Source: Kangiella profundi (lineage in GTDB: Bacteria; Pseudomonadota; Gammaproteobacteria; Enterobacterales; Kangiellaceae). Taken from it: 64,000 bases of DNA. The position numbers and the translations under genes were made by a program. The stretch is from the NCBI RefSeq assembly GCF_002838765.1, contig NZ_CP025120.1, positions 2,046,001 through 2,110,000 on the forward strand, given 5' to 3'. Each line of letters starts with the position of its first letter. The stretch's first letter is position 1. Below are positions 26,218-36,470 of this stretch, piece by piece. The notes under the pieces are model-generated. The model was not told the origin of the DNA. It saw nothing but the letters and a program-made list of their open reading frames with translations, and did no database searches.

Positions 26218-26820
26218 ATGTCACGAAATATTACCGAACCACTTTCCCAGGAAGCCTTAGATACATTATTTTTAGAAGCCCGCACCTACAATGCCTGGCA
26301 GGACAAAGAGGTTTCCGATGAACTTCTGCATAAACTTCACGATCTGGTAAAGATGGGTCCTACGTCTGCAAACTGCTGTCCGATGCGCGTCATCTTCGTG
26401 AAAAGTGATGAGGCAAAAGAAAAGCTGAAACCATGCCTAAGCGAAGGAAATCAGGACAAAACCATGTCAGCTCCAGTCTGTGCAATTATCGGTATGGACA
26501 TGGAGTTCTACGAAAAACTGCCTAAACTGTTCCCCCACACTGATGCCAAAAGCTGGTTTGTCGGCAAAGAAAAATTCATTGAGTCCACAGCGTTCCGTAA
26601 TAGCTCACTGCAAGGTGGTTACTTCATTCTAGCTGCGCGTGCACTTGGTCTGGATTGCGGTCCAATGTCTGGCTTTAACCAGAAAATGGTGAATGAGACA
26701 TTCTTTGAAGGTACAAGTATCAAAGCCAACTTCCTGTGTAATTTAGGTTATGGCACCGAAGAAAACCTCTTCCCACGCAGCCCACGCCTGGACTTTGATG
26801 AAGCCAACAAAATTCTATAA
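26218..26820 (+). CDS. rutE: RutE-type nitroreductase-family protein (malonic semialdehyde reductase)
   Basis: This 200-residue flavin-binding cytosolic protein matches RutE/HadB-like nitroreductases: [34 protein letters not shown] and [10 protein letters not shown] are the family's FMN-site segments. In E. coli RutE reduces malonic semialdehyde in uracil degradation, but no other rut genes are present here, so it may act on other toxic aldehydes or enals. AGAGGA precedes the ATG. The next gene begins 33 bases later on the same strand. Confidence 0.87.
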   Translation: MSRNITEPLSQEALDTLFLEARTYNAWQDKEVSDELLHKLHDLVKMGPTSANCCPMRVIFVKSDEAKEKLKPCLSEGNQDKTMSAPVCAIIGMDMEFYEKLPKLFPHTDAKSWFVGKEKFIESTAFRNSSLQGGYFILAARALGLDCGPMSGFNQKMVNETFFEGTSIKANFLCNLGYGTEENLFPRSPRLDFDEANKIL

Positions 26821-26853
26821 CAATTAGAGCATTTTAAATAACAAGGAAAAGCA

Positions 26854-27741
26854 ATGGATAAGAATGACGAATTTATTCATGTAGATGAGGAGCAGACTCC
26901 ACAACCGAATAGTGGCCAGGCACAGGTGGTTTCGCCTGGCCGTGGTTACCATTGGGTTGAGCGTTCTCTTTCTGAAATTTTTGTTCCCCATTTTGGTAAA
27001 TGGTTTCTGGCAGGCCTGATCTATAGCATCGTAACCACGGTGCTGCCTATGTTGGGAGCAGCCATCGCCATGCTGGTTCTGATTTTGAATCCGATGTTTC
27101 TTGCTGGTGGATATCTGGGCGCAAACAAAGTTCAGCAAAAAGCTGGTGACGTAACGCCACAGCAATTCTTTGAGGGCTTTAGCCATGCGCGCAAATTCGG
27201 CCTGTTAATTTACTGTGGTCTGTTTGCACTTGTTGGTACAGTGATCGTGTTTTTATTCGTTAACTCCATTGGTACCGAAACTCTGCAGTCGATTAACTGG
27301 ACACTGTTACAGTCTGGCGGCAATCAGGTAGCGGTAGAAGCCGAGTTGAAAGCTTTAGCTGATATATTTGGCCCCTATATGCTTTGGATCTTTCTGGCAT
27401 TTGTTGCCATTTCACTAGCCAACTGGTTTGCACCAAATCTGATTCTTTTCGCCGAACAGAATCCACTATCCGCACTACTAAACAGCTTCATCGGCGGTAT
27501 TAAAAACATTTTACCGATGATAGTACTAGTACTGGTATTGATTGGACTGGGTATTGCTGTTGGCCTGATATCCATGATTGTTGGAGCTCTGGTATCAGCA
27601 ATATTGCCGCCTCTTGCTGCAGACTTGTTATTGAGTACATTGCTAACAGCTGTGCTTATGCCTGTCATGGTCGGTGTTGGTTATATGTCTTATCGGGAAA
27701 TTTATCTGGGTGATGTGAAGAAATCTCAAAATACCCTGTAG
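26854..27741 (+). CDS. BPSS1780-family inner-membrane protein
   Basis: The 295-residue protein has a soluble N-terminal 30 residues and about six membrane segments. The segment GRGYHWVERSLSEIFVPHFGKW followed by long helices, with NPMFLAGGYLGANKVQQKAGDVTPQQFFEGF, matches the BPSS1780 membrane family. The function is unknown. AAGGA precedes the ATG. It is probably co-transcribed with rutE and ends at a strong terminator. Confidence 0.78.
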   Translation: MDKNDEFIHVDEEQTPQPNSGQAQVVSPGRGYHWVERSLSEIFVPHFGKWFLAGLIYSIVTTVLPMLGAAIAMLVLILNPMFLAGGYLGANKVQQKAGDVTPQQFFEGFSHARKFGLLIYCGLFALVGTVIVFLFVNSIGTETLQSINWTLLQSGGNQVAVEAELKALADIFGPYMLWIFLAFVAISLANWFAPNLILFAEQNPLSALLNSFIGGIKNILPMIVLVLVLIGLGIAVGLISMIVGALVSAILPPLAADLLLSTLLTAVLMPVMVGVGYMSYREIYLGDVKKSQNTL

Positions 27742-27753
27742 TTTTTCAAGGCA

Positions 27754-27785
27754 TAAAAAAAGGCTTCCGAGTGGAAGCCTTTTTT
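27754..27785. terminator. Bidirectional intrinsic terminator
   Basis: Arms AGGCTTCC and GGAAGCCT close a GAGT loop, flanked by A7 and T6. It separates the BPSS1780-type gene from the convergent S9 peptidase gene and can serve both. Confidence 0.92.
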
Positions 27786-27794
27786 GTATCCACT

Positions 27795-30227
27795 TTATTT
27801 CAAGTGGCGTTCAAACAAGTAGTAAATACGTTTATATTCATCCAGCCAGCTTGATGGTTCTGTAAAACCATGTGGCTCGATTGGATAAATTGCAGTTTCA
27901 AAGTATTCAGTCTTTTCCAGTTCAATTAATCGTTGAACCAGACGAACTGTGTCTTTGAAGAACACATTGTCGTCAACCATGCCATGAGCAATCAGCAACG
28001 GCTTATTCAAACCTTCGGCAAACTCAATGGGTGAACTGCGCTCATAAGCAACTGGGTCAACCTCTGGGGTATTCAAGATATTAGAGGTATAGCCATGGTT
28101 ATAATGCGCCCAATCTGTCACTGGTCGTAGCGAAGCACCAGCAGCAAACTCATCGGGGGCCGTGAATAATCCCATAAAGGTCAGAAAGCCACCGTAGGAA
28201 CCGCCATAGATTCCCACTTTTCTGCGATCAACGTTTACATTACTGGCCATCCAGTTAGCGCCATCCTGCAGATCCACTACTTCCGGTGTACCCATTCGGC
28301 GATAAATGGCTGTGCGCCAGTCACGACCGTAATTGGCTGATCCGCGATAATCAATATCCAGCACCACATAACCCTGTTGAGTCAGGAAGCTGTGGAACAT
28401 AAACTCACGGAAATACAGTGACCAGCCCTGGTGTGCATTCTGCAAATAACCAGCACCATGAATGAAAATTACAGCAGGATATTGCTCCGCTCGCTCGGCA
28501 TCAAAATCTGCTGGCTTATACAAACGCGCATGAATTGGCATATCAACATCGCGCGAAGGGATTTCTACATACTCTGGCTGCGTCCAGTTGACCGACTTGA
28601 ACTCATCGGAAACGGTATCGGTTAACTGAGTTGCTTCCCCACCCTTAGCAGAAACCAAGTAAAGATCGGCGGGTCTGGTCGCCTCAGAGTGCTCAATGAT
28701 CAGCTGAGAGCCATCAGGTGATAAGGTATAGTCATTTAAGCCGCCTAAATTAGTCACGGCTTGTGATTCACCACCATCTACCGCTACTCGATAGACCTCG
28801 AAAATTCCAGGATGCTTTTTATTGGCTCGATAGTAGAAGAATTTATTGTCCGGCGATAAGTTAACTGAATCAACCACATAACGACCTTTGGTCAAAGCAT
28901 CAGCACTACGATTCAGCGTTTTGGTATAGAGGTGACTAAAGCCGGATTCTTCAGAGGTGTAATAAATCGATTTGTTGTTAATCCAGCCAAAATCATTGAA
29001 ATTCCAGTCATTGATCCAGGCTTTATCACGCATATGGTGCTGGTTTTCCAACTCTTTATCATCAAAGTCGATAGTCGCAATCCAGCGATCTTTGTTGTCA
29101 GCTGAAAACAGCATAAACAATGCATTATTCCCGTCTGGCGACCACTGAAGTCCGCGGTCTGAACCCCAGTTAAAGATGGAAACATTACGGATACCCTCAT
29201 GAGCCTCGTATTTCTTGTCCTGTCTACGCGCGGTGTCTCGCTTAATATCCGCTAGTGGATCATCTTCTATGTAAGGTAGGTCCTCGTAACTCAGCTCGAA
29301 TTGCTCACGGGTTTGCAAATCCAATAAATGTAGAGTCTCATGGCGAGGTTCATAAGTACCTACTAACGCTCGCACCTCTTGATTTTCAACATAGCCATCT
29401 TCTGTCACAAAGCGCGGCATGTTGTCAGACTTACCGGTTTTATCAGACTTGTCATAGGTACCAACAATCACATAACGACCATTGGGCGACAGACTCAGTG
29501 TGCGAATTTCTTTATCTTTGCCCAAATACCAGGGTTGTGGTGCGTCGCGCTCAGAGCTTTCGGCAATTTGTTGCTTGCGCTTTTTATCATGCTCGCGCTG
29601 CTCCTGCTGCTGACGAATGTAGTCAAAATAACGCGTTTGCTGCTCATCAAGGAAACTCTTTTCCTGTTCTTTATCAGGATTTTCTTCCAGACGAACATCC
29701 ACCAAATGGCTAATCAGGCCATCATTGAGGTTGATACTGTAAAAACTATTGCCCTGGCGATATGCAACACTTTGATTTCCAATAAAAATTGGAGTCCCTT
29801 CATTTTCAAGTGTCTTTGTCAGTTGGCGAACTTCACCGGATTCCAGATAGCGTACATAAAGATCGCCATTGAGATTGTATGCCTTTAAAAGTTTATTCTG
29901 ACTTAAAACGCCATTACTGCCATCTCGCTCAAGCAGTTCCTTATCACTCAACTTCTTGGTCTGTTTGCTGGTGAGGTCGAGCTGATACCAGGCTTTCTCT
30001 TTATTGCCTACCAATTTCTGCTGGTAGTAAATGCTCTGGCCATCTGAGTGCCAATAAGCATTCTCAGGTGCATTGCCTATCCAGTCCGGGTCCGACATAA
30101 CTTTGTTCAGGGTTAACGGCTGAGCCTGAATGGCTGCCGATGCCGCTGTCGATACCGCTGTCGATACCAATAATGCGCAACCCAGTAACGACTGTACCAG
30201 TCTCTGGGGGATTAGCTGTTTTTTCAT
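27795..30227 (-). CDS. Secreted S9-family peptidase with DPP-IV-like propeller
   Basis: The 810-residue protein has a signal peptide (to about residue 32) and a long beta-propeller with lysine-rich and glutamine-rich inserts (about 195-225). The C-terminal hydrolase domain has Ser677 in GGSYGGFLTF, Asp753 in HGMVDDNVF and His786 in IEPHGF. The layout matches dipeptidyl-peptidase or prolyl-tripeptidyl enzymes of subfamily S9B/C, which trim peptides in the periplasm. A stop-to-terminator distance of about ten bases marks it as monocistronic. It faces the M28 peptidase gene head to head. Confidence 0.93.
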   Translation of the reverse strand: MKKQLIPQRLVQSLLGCALLVSTAVSTAASAAIQAQPLTLNKVMSDPDWIGNAPENAYWHSDGQSIYYQQKLVGNKEKAWYQLDLTSKQTKKLSDKELLERDGSNGVLSQNKLLKAYNLNGDLYVRYLESGEVRQLTKTLENEGTPIFIGNQSVAYRQGNSFYSINLNDGLISHLVDVRLEENPDKEQEKSFLDEQQTRYFDYIRQQQEQREHDKKRKQQIAESSERDAPQPWYLGKDKEIRTLSLSPNGRYVIVGTYDKSDKTGKSDNMPRFVTEDGYVENQEVRALVGTYEPRHETLHLLDLQTREQFELSYEDLPYIEDDPLADIKRDTARRQDKKYEAHEGIRNVSIFNWGSDRGLQWSPDGNNALFMLFSADNKDRWIATIDFDDKELENQHHMRDKAWINDWNFNDFGWINNKSIYYTSEESGFSHLYTKTLNRSADALTKGRYVVDSVNLSPDNKFFYYRANKKHPGIFEVYRVAVDGGESQAVTNLGGLNDYTLSPDGSQLIIEHSEATRPADLYLVSAKGGEATQLTDTVSDEFKSVNWTQPEYVEIPSRDVDMPIHARLYKPADFDAERAEQYPAVIFIHGAGYLQNAHQGWSLYFREFMFHSFLTQQGYVVLDIDYRGSANYGRDWRTAIYRRMGTPEVVDLQDGANWMASNVNVDRRKVGIYGGSYGGFLTFMGLFTAPDEFAAGASLRPVTDWAHYNHGYTSNILNTPEVDPVAYERSSPIEFAEGLNKPLLIAHGMVDDNVFFKDTVRLVQRLIELEKTEYFETAIYPIEPHGFTEPSSWLDEYKRIYYLFERHLK

Positions 30228-30415
30228 GAATGGGACTCTCTACTCTACAAAACAAGTGCAACTAGCTTACCCAGCATAGCCCCCCAGTCAAGCTTTGCTG
30301 TGTAACCGAAAGTTATCCATAGCCGTTTTGTGACTTCAAGTTGAGTTAATCAGCATGCATGGGTAATATGAAACGCACTTTTAAACCTATAACAGCTCGA
30401 AAACAGGATCAGATA

Positions 30416-32149
30416 ATGAAACAATCCTTATTAGCACTTTCGATAACAGCGCTATTTCTGTCTGCTTGCGATGACAAGCAACAGGACAATGCGCAGCCTG
30501 AGAGCACTGAACAAGCACAGGTTCAGGCAGCTTCTACGAAAACCACACCTGCTCAGTCACAGGACAGCGGTAAACCACAGAACAGTTTTTTAACTGCCTA
30601 CGACAATATTGACCTCGAGCAATACAAAGCGCGTGTAAAATTCATGTCCACCGATGACTTTCAGGGTCGCAGCCCTGCAACAGAGGGTGGCCGTAAAACC
30701 GTTGAGTTTCTTGCCAGTGAATTTAAAAAGCTGGGTTTAGAGCCGGGTAATGGTGACAGCTACCTGCAACAGGTTCCGCTGACCAGTATCGAAGCCGATG
30801 CCAACATGGAACTGCAACTGGGCGATAACACTCTGAAATTCCCAGAAGATTTCGTCGCCAACAGTAGCAAACTTGAAGATACGGTAACTCTTGATAAGTC
30901 TGAGCTGGTATTCGTCGGCTTTGGTATCGTGGCTCCAGAATACAACTGGAATGACTATGAAGGCCTTGATATGGAAGGCAAAACAGCGGTTATTCTAGTC
31001 AATGACCCAGGTTTCCACACCCAGGATCCAGCGGTGTTTGAAGGCAAAGCCATGACTTACTATGGCCGCTGGACCTACAAATACGAAGAAGCTGCCCGTC
31101 AAGGAGCCGCTGGCGCCATCATTATCCATGATACAGCACCTGCGTCCTATGGCTGGAACGTAGTTTCTAACAGCTGGTCTGGCCCACAATATCATCTGGC
31201 CGAAGCTGGAAACGATCCGAAACTTGATGTTGAAATGTGGATTACTTATGACCAGGCTCAAAACCTGTTCAGTCAGGCCGGTTTAAATTTAAGCGAACTT
31301 CAGGAAGCAGCCTTAAAGCCAGATTTTAAACCGATGCCAATTGACGCCACAGCATCAGTTACCGTCCGTAACACCATTTCTAAATCTGAATCTCCAAACG
31401 TTATCGCAACCATTCCAGGCAAAACCAACCCAGACGAGCACGTAGTCTATATGGCGCACTGGGATCACCTGGGTATGAACCCACATCTTGAAGGCGACCA
31501 GATTTTCAATGGCGCCATAGATAATGCAACAGGTACCGCTGGTATCATCAGTATTGCGCAAGCATTTATGGCACTTCCTGAAAGACCGGAGCGTAGTGTG
31601 ACATTTATTGCGGTCACTGCAGAGGAGCAAGGCCTGCTTGGTTCTAAATACTACGCTGCCAATCCAACCGTACCCATGAACAAAATTGTTGGCGCTTTCA
31701 ATATCGACAGCATGAACGTAAGTGGCCGTGTTAAAGATTTAACCGTTGTCGGATTCGGCAAGTCAGAAATGGAAAACTATGTTGAACAGGCAGCTAAGCG
31801 CCAGGGCCGTGAGTTAGTACCAGAAGCCAGTCCTGAGCGTGGTGGTTACTACCGCTCCGATCACTTCAGCCTGGCCAAGCTTGGTGTACCAGCCATTTAT
31901 GCAGGTGGCGGCACTGAATATCGAGAAGATCAGGATATGGCTCTTATCGAAAAACACAATGCAAAACGTGGCGAATGCTACCATCAGGCCTGTGACGAAT
32001 ATCAGGAAGACTGGGCTTGGGAGGCTGCATTAGATGACGTCAAAGTCTTCTTTGAAGCAGGCTACCTGTTAAGCAACAGCGGTGATTACCCGAACTGGAA
32101 CGAAGGCACCGAGTTTAAAGCTATTCGTGACCAGAGCATGGAAAAGTAA
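30416..32149 (+). CDS. M28-family zinc metallopeptidase, lipoprotein
   Basis: I start at the ATG at 30416, which begins a lipoprotein signal (MKQSLLALSITALFLSAC); the frame extends 19 codons upstream without a signal. After a low-complexity linker come a PA-like insert (about 150-330) and the M28 catalytic domain. The zinc ligands are visible in MAHWDHLG, GAIDNATGTAG, AVTAEEQGLLG, FNIDSMN and YRSDHFS. Members are aminopeptidases with two zinc ions. It is probably an outer- or inner-membrane-anchored aminopeptidase that complements the two S9 enzymes. A terminator follows. Confidence 0.92.
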   Translation: MKQSLLALSITALFLSACDDKQQDNAQPESTEQAQVQAASTKTTPAQSQDSGKPQNSFLTAYDNIDLEQYKARVKFMSTDDFQGRSPATEGGRKTVEFLASEFKKLGLEPGNGDSYLQQVPLTSIEADANMELQLGDNTLKFPEDFVANSSKLEDTVTLDKSELVFVGFGIVAPEYNWNDYEGLDMEGKTAVILVNDPGFHTQDPAVFEGKAMTYYGRWTYKYEEAARQGAAGAIIIHDTAPASYGWNVVSNSWSGPQYHLAEAGNDPKLDVEMWITYDQAQNLFSQAGLNLSELQEAALKPDFKPMPIDATASVTVRNTISKSESPNVIATIPGKTNPDEHVVYMAHWDHLGMNPHLEGDQIFNGAIDNATGTAGIISIAQAFMALPERPERSVTFIAVTAEEQGLLGSKYYAANPTVPMNKIVGAFNIDSMNVSGRVKDLTVVGFGKSEMENYVEQAAKRQGRELVPEASPERGGYYRSDHFSLAKLGVPAIYAGGGTEYREDQDMALIEKHNAKRGECYHQACDEYQEDWAWEAALDDVKVFFEAGYLLSNSGDYPNWNEGTEFKAIRDQSMEK

Positions 32150-32172
32150 TACCCTTTCGTGAAAAAACTTTA

Positions 32173-32199
32173 AGCCCAGACATGCTCTGGGCTTTTTCT
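32173..32199 (+). terminator. Intrinsic terminator of the M28 peptidase gene
   Basis: Arms AGCCCAGA and TCTGGGCT enclose CATGC and are followed by T5CTT. Confidence 0.88.
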
Positions 32200-32325
32200 T
32201 TGAGTTCCGACATACCTCTAGCACTACTCCAATAAACTGGTATAGTGACTACATAAGTATAAAACCAAACAACTTTACTGAATTTAGCTTGAAGGAATAT
32301 TAGGTCTTTTGACCTTGAGAGGCTC

Positions 32326-34038
32326 ATGAAGGAGGGGCTGTTGATTCGTTTATTGTTTGTATTTTTTGTCTTGCTATTCGGTACCCTGCAACCGCAGGCA
32401 GCTACTGCTGTAGAAACAAGCTCGACCATAGACTCTTCTATGACTCGATTTGATATCGAGCAGATTCCTTTTGTATTGAAGAGCGAATGGCAGATTTGTC
32501 GTTACTCACCTCCTAAAACTAACCATTACGATTGTCGCACTAGCTCCGTTCCAGACTCGATTGAATCAGCTTTTCCTGGGCTTGATGGTTTTGTTTTTTA
32601 TCGAGTTCAATTTTGGATTACTCGCAAGCTTGAGCATCAGGCTTTAGGAATTTATATACCTCAGGTTCGCGACGCGGATAAACTCTACATCAATGGTCAT
32701 CTGATTGGAGAAACTGGGCAGTTTGCGCCAAACTTTGAGAAGGCAACTCTCTATCAACGCCGTTATCCGATTCCATCCAGCATTCTTAAGTTCGACCAAA
32801 GCAACGAACTGATTATTAAGGTCTACAACCATGCCCGTCCTGGAGGACTGGTTATGGGCGCACCGGTAATTGATAGCGTCAAAAACATATATAAGCAAAC
32901 TGCAACACAAGAATCTATGCTGATGATATTTATCGGTATGATACTGCTGATTTCTGCGGTGCAAATTTTTTATTATCTGGCTCAACCGGAGCATCGTGAA
33001 AATTTGCTGTTTGCGATTCTCTGTGTGTTTGAATCCATTTATCTGTTGACCTACTCTCAGGCCGCACTGGACTCAGGAATTAACCTTACCAGCATCTTCC
33101 GTATCAATATGCTGCTGTTTGCTATCCTCACGGTAAATTTCTTTCTGTTTGTTTCCAGTTTCTTTAAGCAAAGCATTCCTTGGATAATTAAAGGGATTCT
33201 TACCGTTATTCTGTTACTGGGGATTGTCAGCGTGACGATCCTGCCCATTGACTGGATTTACTATATTCTACACATCATCCAATTGATCAGTGTATTTATT
33301 CTGGTGCCCTATTATTTCTATATTTTTTACCGAGCAAAGCTTCAGGAGCTACCCTATGCAAGCTTGATGACCAAAGTTTTGGCTTTGTATATTTTCACGG
33401 TTCTGATCGACTTTGCCATTGACCAGCAGTGGTTGCCACTTTTTGTAACAGGTATAGCAGGACTGCTGTCACCAATATTCCTGATTACCGTTTTTATTGC
33501 CATCACCTTTATCCTGATTCATAAGCACTGGCTGTATTACCGACATGCAACTTATGATTATCTAACCAACTGCCTGCGCCGCTCTTCATTTGAGCAACGG
33601 TTAGCTGAAGAAATTCATCGTATTCATAGAACAGGCCAGTCAATCGTTGTGGCATTGATAGATATTGATAACTTTAAGCAGATAAATGATGCGCATAATC
33701 ATCTGGTGGGTGATCAGGTGTTGCAGGCTGTGGTGAATCGGACGCGTGCCTCATTACGTGACTTTGATTTGCTAGGGCGATATGGCGGTGATGAATTTAT
33801 TGTTGCCGCTGAAGTATCGGATAAAAAAGATGCTACTCAGCTACTCAAGAGAATCCATAAAAACATTACTTCTCATGCAGTCATCGATAAAAACAATAAA
33901 GCGATTGAAGTCAGCATTACAATAGGGGCTGTTGTTGCTGAAGCTTCCGACTTGGTTACCGCACTGCAAATGATTGAGGAAGCCGACGATATTCTGGTCA
34001 GCGGAAAAGTAAAACAAAAAGGCCATATCCATATCTGA
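32326..34038 (+). CDS. Membrane-bound diguanylate cyclase (7TMR-DISM plus GGDEF)
   Basis: The 570-residue protein makes cyclic di-GMP. A signal peptide (to about 28) is followed by a jelly-roll-like periplasmic domain with GIYIPQVRDADKLYINGHLIG (read in two parts), seven membrane helices (about 195-400), and a GGDEF domain with an intact GRYGGDEF active site. An RDFD inhibitory I-site lies five residues before GGDEF, so product feedback is expected. The ligand of the periplasmic domain is unknown. GAGAGG precedes the ATG. It is a single gene. Confidence 0.93.
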   Translation: MKEGLLIRLLFVFFVLLFGTLQPQAATAVETSSTIDSSMTRFDIEQIPFVLKSEWQICRYSPPKTNHYDCRTSSVPDSIESAFPGLDGFVFYRVQFWITRKLEHQALGIYIPQVRDADKLYINGHLIGETGQFAPNFEKATLYQRRYPIPSSILKFDQSNELIIKVYNHARPGGLVMGAPVIDSVKNIYKQTATQESMLMIFIGMILLISAVQIFYYLAQPEHRENLLFAILCVFESIYLLTYSQAALDSGINLTSIFRINMLLFAILTVNFFLFVSSFFKQSIPWIIKGILTVILLLGIVSVTILPIDWIYYILHIIQLISVFILVPYYFYIFYRAKLQELPYASLMTKVLALYIFTVLIDFAIDQQWLPLFVTGIAGLLSPIFLITVFIAITFILIHKHWLYYRHATYDYLTNCLRRSSFEQRLAEEIHRIHRTGQSIVVALIDIDNFKQINDAHNHLVGDQVLQAVVNRTRASLRDFDLLGRYGGDEFIVAAEVSDKKDATQLLKRIHKNITSHAVIDKNNKAIEVSITIGAVVAEASDLVTALQMIEEADDILVSGKVKQKGHIHI

Positions 34039-34115
34039 TGTTGGCCTTTGTGACAGTTTTATGTCTCTAATTTACTTGCTTAGAATGAATTCCTCTCGTT
34101 AACCCATTGACCTCG

Positions 34116-34925
34116 CTAAGTAACTTTTGCGCTGCGAACAATTCGCGCAAATAACCTTGGGAAAAACCGTTTCAGGTAAACCGCGTTCGTTTCTCTGCCA
34201 CCAATAAAGGCTTCCGCTTTTCCCTTCCGCCAGGCTTTTAAAATTTTCTCGGCGCAAACTTCAGGACTCATACCATGCTCCTGTGCATCATCCATCTTGT
34301 TCTGTTCCGAGCCATCTGCGAGCAATGCTTTATAGGTTAAATTGGTTTTGATAAAGCCCGGATAGATGGTCGTGAATTGCACGCCCTGACCATGCAGTTC
34401 AGCTCGTAAACTGTCCATATATGCTGTTACTGCATGCTTGGAAGCTGCATAGGCAGAACGTAATGGTGTCGTAAACTTTCCAACCAGTGAACTGACCGTA
34501 ATCACACCACCTTGCTTACGCTCCAATAAATGAGGCAGTAAACTTTGAGTCAGCTTTACGGTTCCAAAATAGTTAATTTCCATTAGGCGACGATGCACTT
34601 CAAGATCAGTTTCTAGCACTTTTGAGCGTTGGCTTAATCCTGCATTATTAATTAGTATGTCGATGGGGCCATATTCATTAATGATCTGAGCTACTAGCGA
34701 ATCAAAATGTTCACTGTGTGCCAAATCCAGCTCAACGCAGTGATGCCGTTCGGAGTGCTCACAATTAGCTTTGACCCTCTCCAGCTCATCCATTCGACGC
34801 GCCGACAAAATAAGTCTGGCTCCTTTCTTCGCCAACACATAAGCCAGTCCTTCGCCAATTCCAGAAGAAGCTCCCGTCACCCAGACAGTTTTGTGCTGAA
34901 ATGAGGCCTGTTCGCTACTACTCAT
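34116..34925 (-). CDS. Short-chain dehydrogenase/reductase (SDR)
   Basis: This NAD(P)-dependent oxidoreductase of about 269 residues has the classical SDR elements: TGASSGIG, NNAG, the serine in ITVSSLVG and the catalytic YAASK. The sequence resembles DHRS7-like SDRs, whose bacterial substrates are mostly unknown. I use the ATG at 34925 (MSSSEQASF); two further ATGs lie 15 and 27 bases upstream and none has a strong ribosome site. It faces the glutamate dehydrogenase gene divergently. Confidence 0.88.
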   Translation of the reverse strand: MSSSEQASFQHKTVWVTGASSGIGEGLAYVLAKKGARLILSARRMDELERVKANCEHSERHHCVELDLAHSEHFDSLVAQIINEYGPIDILINNAGLSQRSKVLETDLEVHRRLMEINYFGTVKLTQSLLPHLLERKQGGVITVSSLVGKFTTPLRSAYAASKHAVTAYMDSLRAELHGQGVQFTTIYPGFIKTNLTYKALLADGSEQNKMDDAQEHGMSPEVCAEKILKAWRKGKAEAFIGGRETNAVYLKRFFPRLFARIVRSAKVT

Positions 34926-35098
34926 CGTATTACCTATCATGATATCAAGCATTAACCATAAGCCTATTTATAACGAATAATCATAGCTCCGACCACTCCT
35001 CTTTTTTGCTAAGCTAATTTCACATCACTTTTCTGACGTGCTATAACCTCCCCACTTACGGAATTCTAAGCACGAAATTAACAAATATAGGATTTTCA

Positions 35099-36388
35099 AT
35101 GTCTGATCAGGTCTATCAGGATGCGATTACCCGTGTCCGTCGAGTCGGCGAAAGCGCCGGTGTCAATCATGAAGTTATCGAAGCCCTAATGCACCCGATG
35201 CGTACCATGGTCGCCTCACTTCCAGTGCGCATGGATGATGGCTCAACCCAGTACTTTACTGCCTACCGTTGTCGCTATAACAATGCCCTAGGGCCAACAA
35301 AGGGCGGCATCCGCTACCACCCCGACGTCAATCTACAGGAAGTTCAGGCATTGGCTTTGTGGATGACCATTAAATGTGCTGTGGTCGGCTTGCCTTATGG
35401 CGGCGGCAAAGGCGGTATTACGGTTGACCCGAAAAAACTTTCGCGTATGGAACTTGAACGTCTATCGCGCTCATACGTTCGTCAGATGGCTGACGTTATT
35501 AGCCCAGACCGTGATATCCCAGCACCGGACGTCTATACCAATGAACGAATCATGGGCTGGATGATGGACGAATACGAATACATCACCCGCAAAAAAGCAC
35601 CGGGGGTCATCACCGGTAAACCATTAAGTCTTGGTGGAAGTGTTGGTCGTGACGATGCAACTGGTCGCGGCGCCTACCTGTGTATCTTGGAACTTGAGAA
35701 AAAACATAACTGGAAGCCGGAAGAGATTACCGTAGCAGTGCAAGGTTTTGGTAATGGTGGCTATCATGCCGCTCGCCTGTTACATGAGCGCGGTTATAAG
35801 ATTGTTGCGATCAGCGATTCGCGTGGTGGCATTTTCTCAAGCAATGGCTTTGATGTGCCTAGCATCTACAAAGAAAAGCAGGCTACTAAGCAGGTTAAAG
35901 CGGTTTATTGCACACACTCGGTCTGTGAACAGGTTGAACACACAGCCATCAGCAATGAAGAATTGCTTGAGCTTGATGTTGATATCCTGATACCGGCAGC
36001 ACTGGATGGCGTTATCGGTGGACACAATGTCGAAGACATCAAGGCCAAATACATCGTTGAAGTTGCCAATGGTCCTGTTATAAGTGATGTTGACGACACA
36101 TTGCATGACAAGGGCATCCATGTCATTCCGGATGTTCTCGCCAACGCAGGCGGTGTTACAGTGTCCTATTTTGAATGGGTACAGAACCGCTCTGGATATG
36201 CCTGGGATCTTGCTACAGTGCATGAGCGACTTGAAAAAATCATGTCTGAAAGCTTTAACCGCATCTGGGACCTGGCTAAAGAAGAAGGTCGCAGCATGAG
36301 AAATGCTGCTTATACTCATGCCATGCGTAAAATTGGTGAAGCCATTGAAGCTCACGGTACTCAGGATTATTTCTCGGTTAGAGATTAA
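35099..36388 (+). CDS. gdhA: Glutamate dehydrogenase (Glu/Leu/Phe/Val family)
   Basis: The enzyme interconverts glutamate with 2-oxoglutarate and ammonia. GPTKGGIRYHPDV, the catalytic lysine in PYGGGKGGI, the nucleotide motif QGFGNGGYHAA and IPAALDGVI are all present, and the length of 429 fits the hexameric family. The coenzyme cannot be assigned safely from sequence; the motif is typical of the NAD-preferring group. A TATAGGA site precedes the ATG. In a peptide-feeding organism it would channel amino-acid nitrogen and carbon into the TCA cycle. Confidence 0.94.
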   Translation: MSDQVYQDAITRVRRVGESAGVNHEVIEALMHPMRTMVASLPVRMDDGSTQYFTAYRCRYNNALGPTKGGIRYHPDVNLQEVQALALWMTIKCAVVGLPYGGGKGGITVDPKKLSRMELERLSRSYVRQMADVISPDRDIPAPDVYTNERIMGWMMDEYEYITRKKAPGVITGKPLSLGGSVGRDDATGRGAYLCILELEKKHNWKPEEITVAVQGFGNGGYHAARLLHERGYKIVAISDSRGGIFSSNGFDVPSIYKEKQATKQVKAVYCTHSVCEQVEHTAISNEELLELDVDILIPAALDGVIGGHNVEDIKAKYIVEVANGPVISDVDDTLHDKGIHVIPDVLANAGGVTVSYFEWVQNRSGYAWDLATVHERLEKIMSESFNRIWDLAKEEGRSMRNAAYTHAMRKIGEAIEAHGTQDYFSVRD

Positions 36389-36406
36389 TAATCATTGTAT
36401 CTATAT

Positions 36407-36443
36407 AAAAATACCCTTGTCGCTCAGAGTAGTGGCAAGGGTA
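36407..36443. terminator. Terminator between gdhA and the zinc-ribbon gene
   Basis: Arms TACCCTTG (36412-36419) and CAAGGGTA (36436-36443) are extended by two inner pairs. An A5 run on the left gives a T run on the minus strand, so it best serves the zinc-ribbon gene; it may also stop gdhA transcripts. Confidence 0.65.
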
Positions 36444-36470
36444 CCTTTCTCGATTAGTCATCAATAGCGG

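Noticed and set aside
29255..29888. Long plus-strand frames within the S9 peptidase gene
   Set aside because: They are antisense to a clearly coding propeller domain and have no family resemblance.
35837..36355. Minus-strand 172-residue frame inside gdhA
   Set aside because: It is a mirror frame of a conserved dehydrogenase gene with no start context.
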